A program made the translations under genes and the position numbers. DNA of 64,000 nt from Pseudomonas frederiksbergensis (GTDB lineage: Bacteria > Pseudomonadota > Gammaproteobacteria > Pseudomonadales > Pseudomonadaceae). How positions within the stretch are numbered: the stretch's first letter is position 1; the number at the start of each line of letters is the position of its first letter. This document shows positions 10,081 through 18,278 of this stretch, one piece after another. The stretch is taken from positions 4,084,501 through 4,148,500 of the forward strand of contig NZ_FNTF01000002.1 in the NCBI RefSeq assembly GCF_900105495.1, read 5' to 3'. The notes beneath the pieces are model-generated. The model had not been told where the DNA came from, did not search any database, and was given only the letters and a program-made list of their open reading frames with translations.

Positions 10081-10716
10081 ATGGCAGGTGTGACAGAGCA
10101 CGTGGTGTATGTGGTCGACGATGACCAAGGCATGCTCGACTCAACGGTCTGGTTATTGGAATCGGTCGGACTCAAGGCCTTGCCGTTTACCAGCGGCGTG
10201 GCGTTTCTCAATGCCTGTGATGCCAGTCTTGATGCTTGCGTGCTGCTCGATGTTCGCATGCCCGGCATGGGCGGTTTGAACGTGCAGGAAGAAATGCGCG
10301 CACGTGAGCTGAACCTGCCGATCATTTTCGTCAGCGGGCACGCAGATGTACCGATCGTGGTTCGCGCCTTCAAGGCGGGCGCCCATGACTTCATCGAGAA
10401 GCCGTACAACGAGCAATTGCTGCTGGACAGCGTGCAACAGGCGCTCAGCAACTGCGCGGCAAACCGCTCGGGCAATCAGGGCCATGAAGCCTTGCAGGCG
10501 CGTTTGCTGACACTGACCCCACGAGAGCGCGATGTCTTGCTGCCGCTGGTCCAGGGTTACACCACCCGCGAGATCGCCGAACAACTGGGCGTGAGCGCAA
10601 AAACCGTCGACCTGTATCGCTCTCGGGTAATGAAACGCATGCAGGCCAATACCTTGCCGGACCTGGTGGGCATGGCCATCGCCGCTGAACTGGTCGATCC
10701 GCTGAAGCTGCGGTGA
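10081..10716 (+). CDS. FixJ/NarL-type response regulator
   Basis: This 211-residue protein has a canonical receiver: acidic VVDDDQG near the start, phospho-acceptor Asp57 in LLDVRMPGMGG, the FVSGHAD switch serine and the EKPYNEQ lysine. From about residue 140 there is a GerE/LuxR helix-turn-helix (LTPRERDVLLPLVQGYTTRE, LGVSAKTVDLYRSRVMKRM). The start is 5 bases after the kinase stop codon, so the two form one operon. It is a DNA-binding transcription activator phosphorylated by the kinase. The most likely targets are its own promoter region and the divergent acyl-CoA ligase/actP genes (inference from position). Confidence 0.9.
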   Translation: MAGVTEHVVYVVDDDQGMLDSTVWLLESVGLKALPFTSGVAFLNACDASLDACVLLDVRMPGMGGLNVQEEMRARELNLPIIFVSGHADVPIVVRAFKAGAHDFIEKPYNEQLLLDSVQQALSNCAANRSGNQGHEALQARLLTLTPRERDVLLPLVQGYTTREIAEQLGVSAKTVDLYRSRVMKRMQANTLPDLVGMAIAAELVDPLKLR

Positions 10717-10794
10717 TTGCTCACGCTTTCCATTTGGCGTCTATGCTGGGCTTACCGATCCCATCCCTCTGCAGCGATCTGCAAGGAGGCAGCA

Positions 10795-11895
10795 ATGGTG
10801 CCCACATCCAGTTCCGAGAAAGCGTTTACTCGCAGTCTGCTCGATGTTTTGATCCGTGCCGGGTTGATTGCCGTACTGGTGCTGTTCTGCTTTGAGATCT
10901 TCAGCCCGTTTCGCGACCTCATGCTGTGGTCGCTGATCCTGGCGATCACGCTTTATCCCTTGCAAGAGCGGCTCAAGGGGCCGCTGGGGCAGAAAGACGG
11001 CCGTATTGCGACCCTGATTGTGCTGGTCGCAATCGTAGTGCTGATGGTGCCGATCTATCTGTTGGTCACCTCGATTGCCGATTCGGTCGAGCACGCCATG
11101 ACCATCATCAGGGACGGCAAATTCCATATTCCGCCACCCGCCGATTCAGTTGCTGAATGGCCTTTAGTGGGCAAGTCGATCTCGGCAGTATGGCTGCAGG
11201 CCTCTACCGATCTTCCAGACCTGACAGCGAAGTACCTGCCGCAGATAAAACATTTCAGTGTGGGTTTCCTCGCCAAACTGGCCGGCGTCGGCATGGGCTT
11301 TCTTACCTTTATCTTTGCCCTGATCATTGCCGGCATTTTCATGGCCTACGGCGAGAGCGGCAGGCGCAGTGCGATACAGATCGCTTCACGCGTCAGCGAT
11401 CCGGGCAAGGGGCCGAAAATCGCCGAACTGTGTACCGCGACGATTCGTGCAGTCGCGCTGGGCGTGGTCGGCATCGCCTTCATCCAGATGCTGTTGGTGG
11501 GCATCGGATTCGTGCTCAAGGGGGTGCCCGGTGCCGGTCTGCTGGCCTTGGCGGTGCTGCTGCTCGGCATCATGCAATTACCTGCAACCTTGATTACGCT
11601 GCCGGTGATTGCCTATGTGTTCGCCACCGAAGGGGCCAGTACGGTGACGATCATCTTCGCCATCTATGTGTTCATTGCCGGTCTGGTGGATAACGTACTC
11701 AAGCCGTTGCTGCTGGGGCGCGGCGTCGATGTGCCAATGCCGGTGGTGCTGATCGGTGCCTTGGGGGGCATGGTCACGAGCGGTATCCTCGGCTTGTTCA
11801 TTGGCCCGGTAGTGCTTGCGGTCGGCTATCAGTTGTTCTGGCAATGGGTAGAGGATCAGCCGCCGAACAGACCGGACGTCCCGCCGACGTTATGA
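10795..11895 (+). CDS. AI-2E family transporter (PerM/YdiK-like membrane protein)
   Basis: The chosen ATG at 10795 follows AAGGAGG at ideal spacing. An in-frame start at 10717 overlaps the previous gene's end and has no ribosome site. It gives 366 residues with about eight hydrophobic helices, a soluble region between helices 3 and 4, and the family's later block GVPGAGLLALAVLLLGIMQLP and LVDNVLKPLLLGRGVDVPMPVVLIG. The family name comes from an E. coli member linked to autoinducer-2 export, but most members have unproved or ion-antiporter roles, so function here is open. It stands alone between the regulator and the next cluster. Confidence 0.85.
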   Translation: MVPTSSSEKAFTRSLLDVLIRAGLIAVLVLFCFEIFSPFRDLMLWSLILAITLYPLQERLKGPLGQKDGRIATLIVLVAIVVLMVPIYLLVTSIADSVEHAMTIIRDGKFHIPPPADSVAEWPLVGKSISAVWLQASTDLPDLTAKYLPQIKHFSVGFLAKLAGVGMGFLTFIFALIIAGIFMAYGESGRRSAIQIASRVSDPGKGPKIAELCTATIRAVALGVVGIAFIQMLLVGIGFVLKGVPGAGLLALAVLLLGIMQLPATLITLPVIAYVFATEGASTVTIIFAIYVFIAGLVDNVLKPLLLGRGVDVPMPVVLIGALGGMVTSGILGLFIGPVVLAVGYQLFWQWVEDQPPNRPDVPPTL

Positions 11896-11961
11896 CTGCC
11901 CGGGCTTGCGCTAGCATGAAAGATATTCAGGCCATTCGCCCTGACGAGCAGGGCTGCCACC

Positions 11962-12693
11962 ATGACGACACAGTGTCATCAACTGCTGGACCAGGTGCTG
12001 ATCGCCCATGGTGGTCTGGAACGCTGGAGCCACTTCAGTAAAGTTCGCGCCACCCTCGTGACTGGCGGCTCGCTATGGGGCATGAAAGGGCTGACGCAGG
12101 ACAGCACGCCCCGGCAGATGACCGTTTGGCTGCATGAACAGCGCGCTTCGGTGATGCCATTCGGTGGGCCTGATCAACGGACCGCCTACACGCCGGACCG
12201 CATCGCCATCGAAACCACCGAGGGCAAGGTGATTGCCGAGCGACCAGCGCCCCGGGAATCCTTTCGCGGTCACGGGCAAACATCCCCTTGGGATCCACTT
12301 CAGCGGGCGTACTTCAACGGTTACGCGCTCTGGTCCTACCTGACCATGCCGTTCCTGTTCACCTTGCCGGGTGTCCTGGCCGAGGAAGTCGAACCCTGGC
12401 AAGAGGGAACACAGCGCTGGCGACGATTACAGGTGACCTTTCCCGAGAACATCGCCACCCACTGCGCGGTGCAGGATTTCTATTTCGGCGAGGACTTCCT
12501 GCTTCGTCGACATGACTACAACGTTGACGTGAGTGGTGGCCTGCCTGCCGCGCAGTATGTTCATGACTACGTTGAAGCAGACGGGCTGCGCATGCCCGGC
12601 AAACGGCGAGCCTATCGGCGCGGAGCAGACGGGCAGCCAGACAAGGACGTCTTGTTGGTGGCTATCGACCTCAGCGACATCAGCTACGCCTAG
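11962..12693 (+). CDS. Conserved hypothetical protein
   Basis: The 243-residue protein starts at the ATG at 11962 behind GAGCAGGG. It has no signal peptide or membrane span. It opens with an HQLLDQVLIAHGGLERWSHFSKVRATL segment, which resembles proteins that start with a helix and continue with a lipoprotein-carrier-like beta sheet (strands such as TVWLHEQRASVMPFG, RIAIETTEGKVIAER and RWRRLQVTFPE). No catalytic motif is recognised. It is followed after 13 bp by the MaoC-like gene on the same strand, so the two are probably co-transcribed. Function unknown. Confidence 0.7.
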   Translation: MTTQCHQLLDQVLIAHGGLERWSHFSKVRATLVTGGSLWGMKGLTQDSTPRQMTVWLHEQRASVMPFGGPDQRTAYTPDRIAIETTEGKVIAERPAPRESFRGHGQTSPWDPLQRAYFNGYALWSYLTMPFLFTLPGVLAEEVEPWQEGTQRWRRLQVTFPENIATHCAVQDFYFGEDFLLRRHDYNVDVSGGLPAAQYVHDYVEADGLRMPGKRRAYRRGADGQPDKDVLLVAIDLSDISYA

Positions 12694-12706
12694 AGAGGGT
12701 TGAATC

Positions 12707-13171
12707 ATGACCATTCATTCCTGGGAAAAACTCTATCTAGATGACTTGAGCCTGGGTCAGCAGTTCGAAAGCGACAGCCTGCGTGTCCATCGAGCGTCGA
12801 TGCTGGCCTTTGCTCAGGAATTCGACCCGCAACCGTTTCACCTCGATCCTGAAGCCGCCGAACTGAGCCTGTTCCGTGGTCTGGCAGCCAGTGGCTGGAA
12901 CACCGCAGCCCTGACCATGAAGTTGTTGGTGGAAAGCGTGCCGTTGGCAGACGGGATCATCGGTCTGGGTATCGAATTGAGCTGGCCGACGCCAACCTAC
13001 CCGGACGATCTGTTGCGCCTGCAATGCACCGTTCAGGCCATCGATCCGTCCAGCACCAAGCCGGACCGGGGTGTGGTGACCCTGTTCATGGAAACACTCA
13101 ATCAAAACGATAAGGTCGTGCAACGAGCCACCGGCAAACTGCTGGTGTTCAGAAGACCGGCGCCTGATTGA
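12707..13171 (+). CDS. MaoC-like (hot-dog fold) dehydratase
   Basis: This 154-residue protein carries the hydratase-2 signature FAQEFDPQPFHLDPEAA (about residues 38-54), containing the Asp and His that form the catalytic pair in R-specific enoyl-CoA hydratases. It continues with GLAASGWNTAALTMKLL and the second hot-dog half IGLGIELSWPTPTYPDDLLRL. GAGAGGG-type spacing before the ATG gives a clear ribosome site. Such proteins hydrate or dehydrate acyl-CoA or acyl carrier substrates. The exact substrate is not evident. It shares a transcription unit with the upstream hypothetical gene. Confidence 0.85.
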   Translation: MTIHSWEKLYLDDLSLGQQFESDSLRVHRASMLAFAQEFDPQPFHLDPEAAELSLFRGLAASGWNTAALTMKLLVESVPLADGIIGLGIELSWPTPTYPDDLLRLQCTVQAIDPSSTKPDRGVVTLFMETLNQNDKVVQRATGKLLVFRRPAPD

Positions 13172-13271
13172 GACAGTAGTCATGGGTATATGGAGCGGGC
13201 GTGAGCGGCAAGGCGTCTTGCCGTTGCACTGAGCGCGTTCCTTGTCGATTGCAGGGGCGGGAGGCGGCGTT

Positions 13272-14456
13272 GTGAAAACATTCCTGCTCATGCCTGGCGC
13301 TTCAACGCTGAACATGTTGCGCCAAGCGTGCCTGCAACGCCGTGATGCGGTGCCGCCAACCTTAACCGAAAAAGCGCTTATTCCAGGCATTCCAGATGCC
13401 CGCTACTGGCTGGACCAGGACCTGACGCCGTTCATTCGGGATGTGAGTCAGGCCAACCTTCGAGAAGCCGAAGCGCTTGCCAGCGCAGGGATGCCCAATG
13501 ACACCCTGCCGTTGGCCAGCATGTTGGCCGTTTCCGGGGGCGGCGATGCCGGCACATTCGCCGGGGGCATCATTGCGGGGTGGACCCAGCATGGGTCTCG
13601 TCCCGTGTTCAAAGTCGTCACCGGCATCAGCGCTGGCGCCCTGGTCGCCCCATTTGCCTACCTGGGGCCCCAGTACGACAGTGTCATTCTGGGTATCTGC
13701 AATGCAGTCGGTCCAAAAGACATTTTCCATCCGCGCAATATGCTGACCCGTCTTGCCAGCGATGGTATGGCGCACAGCAAGCCACTGTCGCGGCTGATTG
13801 CACAGCACATTACCGCCGAAGTTCTTGCGGCGATCGCCTCGGAATACGCCAAAGGACGCCTTCTGATGATCGGCACCACCGATCTCGATTCAGGGCGCCC
13901 GGTCACCTGGAACATGGGCGCTATTGCCTCAAGCCAGGCACCGGGCGCGCTCGACCTGTTTCGCAACATCATGATCGCGTCGATGAGTATTCCCGGCGCA
14001 GTCTCACCGGTCATGATCGATGTGGAGGTTGATGGCCAACAGTTTCAGGAAATGCACGTGGACGGAGGCGTCCTGACTCAGGTGTTTCTCTATCCACCTG
14101 GCACTGTGATGGCGCTGAACCGCGTGACCGGGGCGCGTTTGCGTGATGAACGGCATTTCTATGTCATTCGCAACGGCAAACTGGAGCTGCAATGGTCCGG
14201 AACCAAGCGTCGCACCTTGAGCATCGGCGGTCGCGCCATCAGCGCGTTGATCCAGACTCAGGGGATCAGCGATCTGGATCGGATTTACCGAATTGCACAG
14301 CAGGATGGCGCGGACTTCAATCTGGCGTACATCGGCTCCGACTTTGATATTTCCCGTAATCACAGATTCGATGGCGAGTACATGAAGCGCTTGTTCGAAT
14401 ACGCCTTTGAACTCAGCGCGAAAGGCTATCCGTGGCATAAATCGCCGAGTACGTGA
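13272..14456 (+). CDS. Patatin-like phospholipase
   Basis: The GTG at 13272 follows GGGAGGCGG and gives 394 residues; an earlier TTG (13242) is less likely. The patatin hallmarks are present: glycine-rich LAVSGGGDAGTFAGG (oxyanion hole), the nucleophile elbow GISAG (VTGISAGALVAPF) and the catalytic aspartate in HVDGGVLTQ. Patatin-like enzymes hydrolyse phospholipid or other acyl esters with a Ser-Asp dyad. A hydrophobic N-terminal start could be a weak signal or membrane anchor, so location is uncertain. It stands alone, followed by a long palindromic repeat. Confidence 0.88.
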   Translation: MKTFLLMPGASTLNMLRQACLQRRDAVPPTLTEKALIPGIPDARYWLDQDLTPFIRDVSQANLREAEALASAGMPNDTLPLASMLAVSGGGDAGTFAGGIIAGWTQHGSRPVFKVVTGISAGALVAPFAYLGPQYDSVILGICNAVGPKDIFHPRNMLTRLASDGMAHSKPLSRLIAQHITAEVLAAIASEYAKGRLLMIGTTDLDSGRPVTWNMGAIASSQAPGALDLFRNIMIASMSIPGAVSPVMIDVEVDGQQFQEMHVDGGVLTQVFLYPPGTVMALNRVTGARLRDERHFYVIRNGKLELQWSGTKRRTLSIGGRAISALIQTQGISDLDRIYRIAQQDGADFNLAYIGSDFDISRNHRFDGEYMKRLFEYAFELSAKGYPWHKSPST

Positions 14457-14500
14457 GGGAGGGCCGGCGCTCTACCTGATACCGATCCGTAACACGATTT

Positions 14501-14645
14501 GTAGCAGCTGCCGAGCCTGCGAGGCTGCGTTCGGCTGCGCAGCAGTCGTGAGTCCGGCTGACGCGGTATGTCTGACGTACTGCAAATGACTGATTTACGA
14601 CTGCTGCGCAGCCGAACGCAGCCTCGCAGGCTCGGCAGCTGCTAC
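14501..14645. repeat. 49-bp perfect inverted repeat (REPIN-like)
   Basis: The left arm (14501-14549) starts GTAGCAGCTGCCGAGCC and is repeated exactly, as its reverse complement, at 14597-14645, around a 47-bp spacer. The arms themselves contain nested palindromic parts (GAGCCTGCGAGGCTGCG, CGGCTGCGCAGC). This is a Pseudomonas REP doublet. It sits between the convergent patatin and lysozyme-inhibitor-like genes and could form a very stable hairpin that stops transcription from both sides. Confidence 0.9.
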
Positions 14646-14709
14646 AAAAGTGTTGCGGCTGAAATACGGAAATAGCGGCGCTTGATTTTTCGGACTTGTC
14701 TCGGAGAAA

Positions 14710-15357
14710 TCAGCTGACCGGTTCAGCCGTACAACTCATCGCCCCTGAACCTGGTTTCTGGAAAATCACCCCGTTGCCGTCTTGCCAGAAGCGGTAGCTC
14801 CCCTGGGAATCCTTGCCTGTGTATTGGGTTCCCGAATCACTCGGCACCTGGTTCAGGGTGATCGAGGTGTTCGCCCATTTCAGGTACACGACGCCTGGCT
14901 GCGTATTAAAGAAGGTGGCGGCAATCAGTGGGGTTAACCCGGTACACCGAAAAGCCAGGGGGCCTTCGGTGAGCCTGTCTGGATCCTTGGTTCTTACAAT
15001 GGCCGAGCCTTGGCGCAGCTGGTGCGCGCGCTCGGCATAACTTCGGATCGTGCACGCCTTGGGCTCAGACGTGGATGCACACTGATTACGGGCGTCGATC
15101 CAGAACTCCTGGTCGATCAAGATTTTATCTGGCCGCGGTACAGACCGTTGATCCGTGAGCGCCAGGCGATAAAGACGCGTCAGTTCGATATCCATCTGCG
15201 CCAGTTGCCGATCACGACAGATAAGCTTTTCGACGGATGCCCTGGCCGTGGCGCAGTCGAAGCTGGTCTCGAACGATGCCGCCTGGGCGCAGGTGCTCGT
15301 CACCGCGCAAACGCTGGCAGCGAGCAGACAGGTGAAAAGGTTGGTGACCGTTTTCAT
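14710..15357 (-). CDS. Secreted protein with LprI-like N-terminal and MliC-like C-terminal domains
   Basis: The ATG at 15357 starts a typical signal peptide (MKTVTNLFTCLLAASVCAVT, cleavage after AQA), giving 215 residues. Residues about 28-115 (FDCATARASVEKLICRDRQLAQMDIELTRLY ... EFWIDARNQC) match the LprI/DUF1311 family, with its conserved cysteines. The C-terminal 90 residues (FRCTGLTPLIAATFFNT ... KDSQGSYRFWQDGNGVIFQ) resemble the MliC/PliC lysozyme-inhibitor fold. Such periplasmic proteins can protect the wall from lysozymes. The two domains occur together in other proteobacteria; activity here is inferred. Confidence 0.8.
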   Translation of the reverse strand: MKTVTNLFTCLLAASVCAVTSTCAQAASFETSFDCATARASVEKLICRDRQLAQMDIELTRLYRLALTDQRSVPRPDKILIDQEFWIDARNQCASTSEPKACTIRSYAERAHQLRQGSAIVRTKDPDRLTEGPLAFRCTGLTPLIAATFFNTQPGVVYLKWANTSITLNQVPSDSGTQYTGKDSQGSYRFWQDGNGVIFQKPGSGAMSCTAEPVS

Positions 15358-15618
15358 GTTGGCTTCACCCAGATCATTACGTGATCCCCGGAGTGCCATG
15401 GAACCTATCGATCCGTTGGACATTGATTCGTTCGCATTGGGTGTATCGAGTGTAAGTCAGTGCTCAAAACTTGCCACTCCCGGTCTGGCCTGCGGGGTGC
15501 TTTGGACATAAATTGAACCGCGTTTCACCAGGAGAGCGCTTCCTGCTCTTTCGATATGTGGCCAGTGAAGGCACAATGCGCATCCTTTTTTGGCTGGCCT
15601 TGCCGGAGGCGCCTCGAA

Positions 15619-16716
15619 ATGATCAAAACGCCGTACTACCTCATCGATAAACAGAAGCTGCTGGCGAACATGCAGAAGATCGCCTACGTGCGCGAACAGT
15701 CCGGGGCCAAGGCCCTGCTGGCACTCAAGTGCTTCGCCACCTGGTCGGTGTTCGACCTGATGCAGCAATACATGGACGGCACCACGTCGTCGTCGCTTTA
15801 CGAGCTCAAGCTCGGTCGACAGAAGTTCGCTGGCGAAACCCACGCCTACAGCGTGGCCTGGGCCGACGACGAGATCGAGGAGATGCTCGAAAACTGCGAC
15901 AAGATCATCTTCAACTCCATCGGTCAGTTGCAGCGCTACACTGAGGCTTCGGCCGGCAAGGTGCGTGGCCTGCGGGTCAACCCGCAGGTGAGCAGCTCGG
16001 ATTATCTGCTGGCTGACCCCGCGCGACCGTTCAGCCGTCTGGGCGAGTGGGACCCGGTGAAGATCGAGCAGGTCATCGGGCAGATCTCTGGCTTCATGTT
16101 CCACAACAATTGCGAGAACGGTGATTTCGGCCTGTTCGACCAGATGCTGTGCACCATCGAAGAACGCTTTGGCGACTTGCTGCACAAGGTCGAGTGGGTC
16201 AGCCTCGGTGGCGGTATCCATTTCACAGGTGAAGGCTACGCACTGGACGAGTTCTGCGCGCGCCTCAAGGCTTTCTCGCAAAAATACGGCGTTCAGGTCT
16301 ACCTGGAACCGGGCGAAGCGGCCATCACGCAGAGCGCGTCGCTGGAAGTCACCGTGCTCGACACCCTCTACAACGGCAAGCACCTGGCGGTTGTGGACAG
16401 CTCCATCGAAGCGCATATGCTCGATCTGCTGATCTATCGCCTGAATGCCAAGCTGGCGCCTAGCGAGGGTGAGCACACGTACATGGTGTGCGGCAAATCC
16501 TGCCTGGCCGGAGACATTTTCGGTGAATATCAGTTTGATCGTCCGCTGGCGATTGGGGATCGGCTGTCGTTCATCGATGCAGCGGGCTACACCATGGTCA
16601 AGAAGAACTGGTTCAACGGCCTGAAAATGCCGTCCATCGTAGTGAAACAACTCGACGGTACAGTCGAAGTGGTTCGTGAGTTTGATTACAACGACTACAT
16701 GTCCAGCCTTTCGTAA
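15619..16716 (+). CDS. nspC: Carboxynorspermidine/carboxyspermidine decarboxylase
   Basis: The ATG at 15619 follows CCGGAGG and gives 365 residues, the normal length for NspC. The PLP-binding lysine lies in ALKCFATW, near residue 34. Other conserved parts of this fold-III decarboxylase are HNNCENGDF, the glycine loop VSLGGGIHFTGEG, EPGEA, and the late catalytic cysteine region CGKSCLAGDIFGEY. It decarboxylates carboxy(nor)spermidine to the polyamine. The next gene, 27 bp downstream, encodes the preceding step, so this is a complete alternative spermidine/norspermidine pathway starting from aspartate semialdehyde and a diamine. Confidence 0.92.
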   Translation: MIKTPYYLIDKQKLLANMQKIAYVREQSGAKALLALKCFATWSVFDLMQQYMDGTTSSSLYELKLGRQKFAGETHAYSVAWADDEIEEMLENCDKIIFNSIGQLQRYTEASAGKVRGLRVNPQVSSSDYLLADPARPFSRLGEWDPVKIEQVIGQISGFMFHNNCENGDFGLFDQMLCTIEERFGDLLHKVEWVSLGGGIHFTGEGYALDEFCARLKAFSQKYGVQVYLEPGEAAITQSASLEVTVLDTLYNGKHLAVVDSSIEAHMLDLLIYRLNAKLAPSEGEHTYMVCGKSCLAGDIFGEYQFDRPLAIGDRLSFIDAAGYTMVKKNWFNGLKMPSIVVKQLDGTVEVVREFDYNDYMSSLS

Positions 16717-16743
16717 GCTGGCAGAGAAGGAGAGAGAGAAAAA

Positions 16744-17979
16744 TTGAAGAAGAACGTGCTTATCATTGGTGCAGGAGGTGTCGCCAAGGTGGTGGCCCAC
16801 AAGTGCGCGCAGCACAACGATGAACTCGGTCGTATTGCTATCGCGTCGCGCAACATCTCCAAGTGCCAGGCCATCATCGACAGCGTCAAGGCCAAGGGCA
16901 GCCTCAAAGTGCCCGCCGAAATCCAGGCCTTCTCGCTGAACGCCCTGGATGTCGAAGCGACCAAGACGCTGATCCGCGAAACCGGATCGCAGATCGTCAT
17001 CAACGTCGGTTCCGCGTTCCTCAACATGTCGGTGCTGCGCGCCTGCATCGATACCGGCGTGGCCTATCTGGACACCGCCATTCACGAAGAACCAGGCAAA
17101 GTCTGCGAGACGCCGCCCTGGTATGGCAACTACGAGTGGAACCACCTCGAAGAGTGCAAAGAGAAGAACATTACCGCCATTCTCGGCGTGGGCTTCGACC
17201 CGGGTGTGGTCAACGCCTATGCAGCACTGGCGCAACAACAGTATTTCGACCGCATTGATTCGATCGACATTCTCGACGTCAACGCCGGTTCCCATGGCAA
17301 GTATTTCGCCACCAATTTCGACCCGGAAATCAATTTCCGCGAATTCACCGGACAAGTGTGGAGCTGGCAGAACAGCCAGTGGACCAGCAACACGATGTTC
17401 GAAGTCAAACGCACCGACGACCTGCCGGTCGTCGGCGAGCAGAACCTGTACCTGACCGGCCACGATGAAGTGCACTCGCTGTCGAAGAACCTCGACGTGC
17501 CCAACGTGCGTTTCTGGATGAGCTTCGGCGAGCACTACATCAATGTGTTCACCGTACTCAGGAACCTTGGCTTGCTCTCCGAGCAACCGGTCAAGACCGC
17601 CGAAGGCCTGGAAGTCGTGCCGCTGAAACTGGTCAAGGCCGTGCTGCCTGATCCGAGCTCGCTGGCGCCTGGCTACACCGGCAAAACCTGCATTGGCGAC
17701 CTGGTCAAGGGCACCAAGGATGGCCAGCCGCGCGAAGTATTCATCTACAACGTGGCTGATCATGAAGACGCTTATGCGGAAACTGACAGCCAGGGCATTT
17801 CCTATACCGCAGGCGTGCCGCCCGTGGCCGCAGCCTTGCTGGTCGCCCGTGGCGAGTGGGACGTGCAGCGCATGGCCAACGTCGAGGAGCTTGCGGCCGA
17901 GCCGTTCCTCAAGGCGCTGGATGTGATGGGCCTGCCGACCCGCATCAAGGACGAAAATGGAGATCGTCCGTGGAGCTGA
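16744..17979 (+). CDS. Carboxynorspermidine synthase (saccharopine dehydrogenase family)
   Basis: The start is a TTG at 16744 behind AAGGAGAGAG. The protein has 411 residues. The N-terminal Rossmann motif LIIGAGGVAKVVAHKCAQ binds NAD(P)H. INVGSAFLNMSVLRACIDTGVAYLDTA and GVGFDPGVVNAYAAL are typical of the saccharopine-dehydrogenase-like carboxynorspermidine synthases (Lys1-type). It reductively joins aspartate beta-semialdehyde to putrescine or diaminopropane. It forms an operon with nspC, and a rho-independent terminator follows at 18074. Confidence 0.9.
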   Translation: MKKNVLIIGAGGVAKVVAHKCAQHNDELGRIAIASRNISKCQAIIDSVKAKGSLKVPAEIQAFSLNALDVEATKTLIRETGSQIVINVGSAFLNMSVLRACIDTGVAYLDTAIHEEPGKVCETPPWYGNYEWNHLEECKEKNITAILGVGFDPGVVNAYAALAQQQYFDRIDSIDILDVNAGSHGKYFATNFDPEINFREFTGQVWSWQNSQWTSNTMFEVKRTDDLPVVGEQNLYLTGHDEVHSLSKNLDVPNVRFWMSFGEHYINVFTVLRNLGLLSEQPVKTAEGLEVVPLKLVKAVLPDPSSLAPGYTGKTCIGDLVKGTKDGQPREVFIYNVADHEDAYAETDSQGISYTAGVPPVAAALLVARGEWDVQRMANVEELAAEPFLKALDVMGLPTRIKDENGDRPWS

Positions 17980-18073
17980 AACGCCTGAGGCTCCTGAAAT
18001 ACAGGTGAGTCTCGTTTCCCGCTCCAGCTAAAGATCTACAGAGCGCCATTGAATTCTGTAAATCATTGAAATC

Positions 18074-18094
18074 AGGACCTTCGGGTCCTTTTTT
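18074..18094 (+). terminator. Rho-independent terminator of the polyamine operon
   Basis: A hairpin AGGACC-TTCG-GGTCCT with a stable UUCG-type tetraloop is followed directly by a run of six T. It lies about 95 bp after the stop codon of the synthase gene and on its coding strand. Confidence 0.9.
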
Positions 18095-18278
18095 CGTTCC
18101 GGCGCGAACCACTGAAATCCATCCTGGCTTCGACGTCGGCAGTCTCTTGCGCGTTGTTCATCGCCGGGTTGTTGCAGGGGTAATGCTCGTTGCCTGAGGC
18201 GATCCGGCCGATTGCCGTACGTAGTGGTACGGCATGATCTAAGCTCCACAATGGATGGCTTCTCGAGCAGGGGTTTCA

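Noticed and set aside
15457..17763. 768-codon minus-strand open frame
   Set aside because: It lies wholly opposite nspC and the synthase gene, whose products are clearly recognised. Long antisense frames are common in GC-rich DNA.
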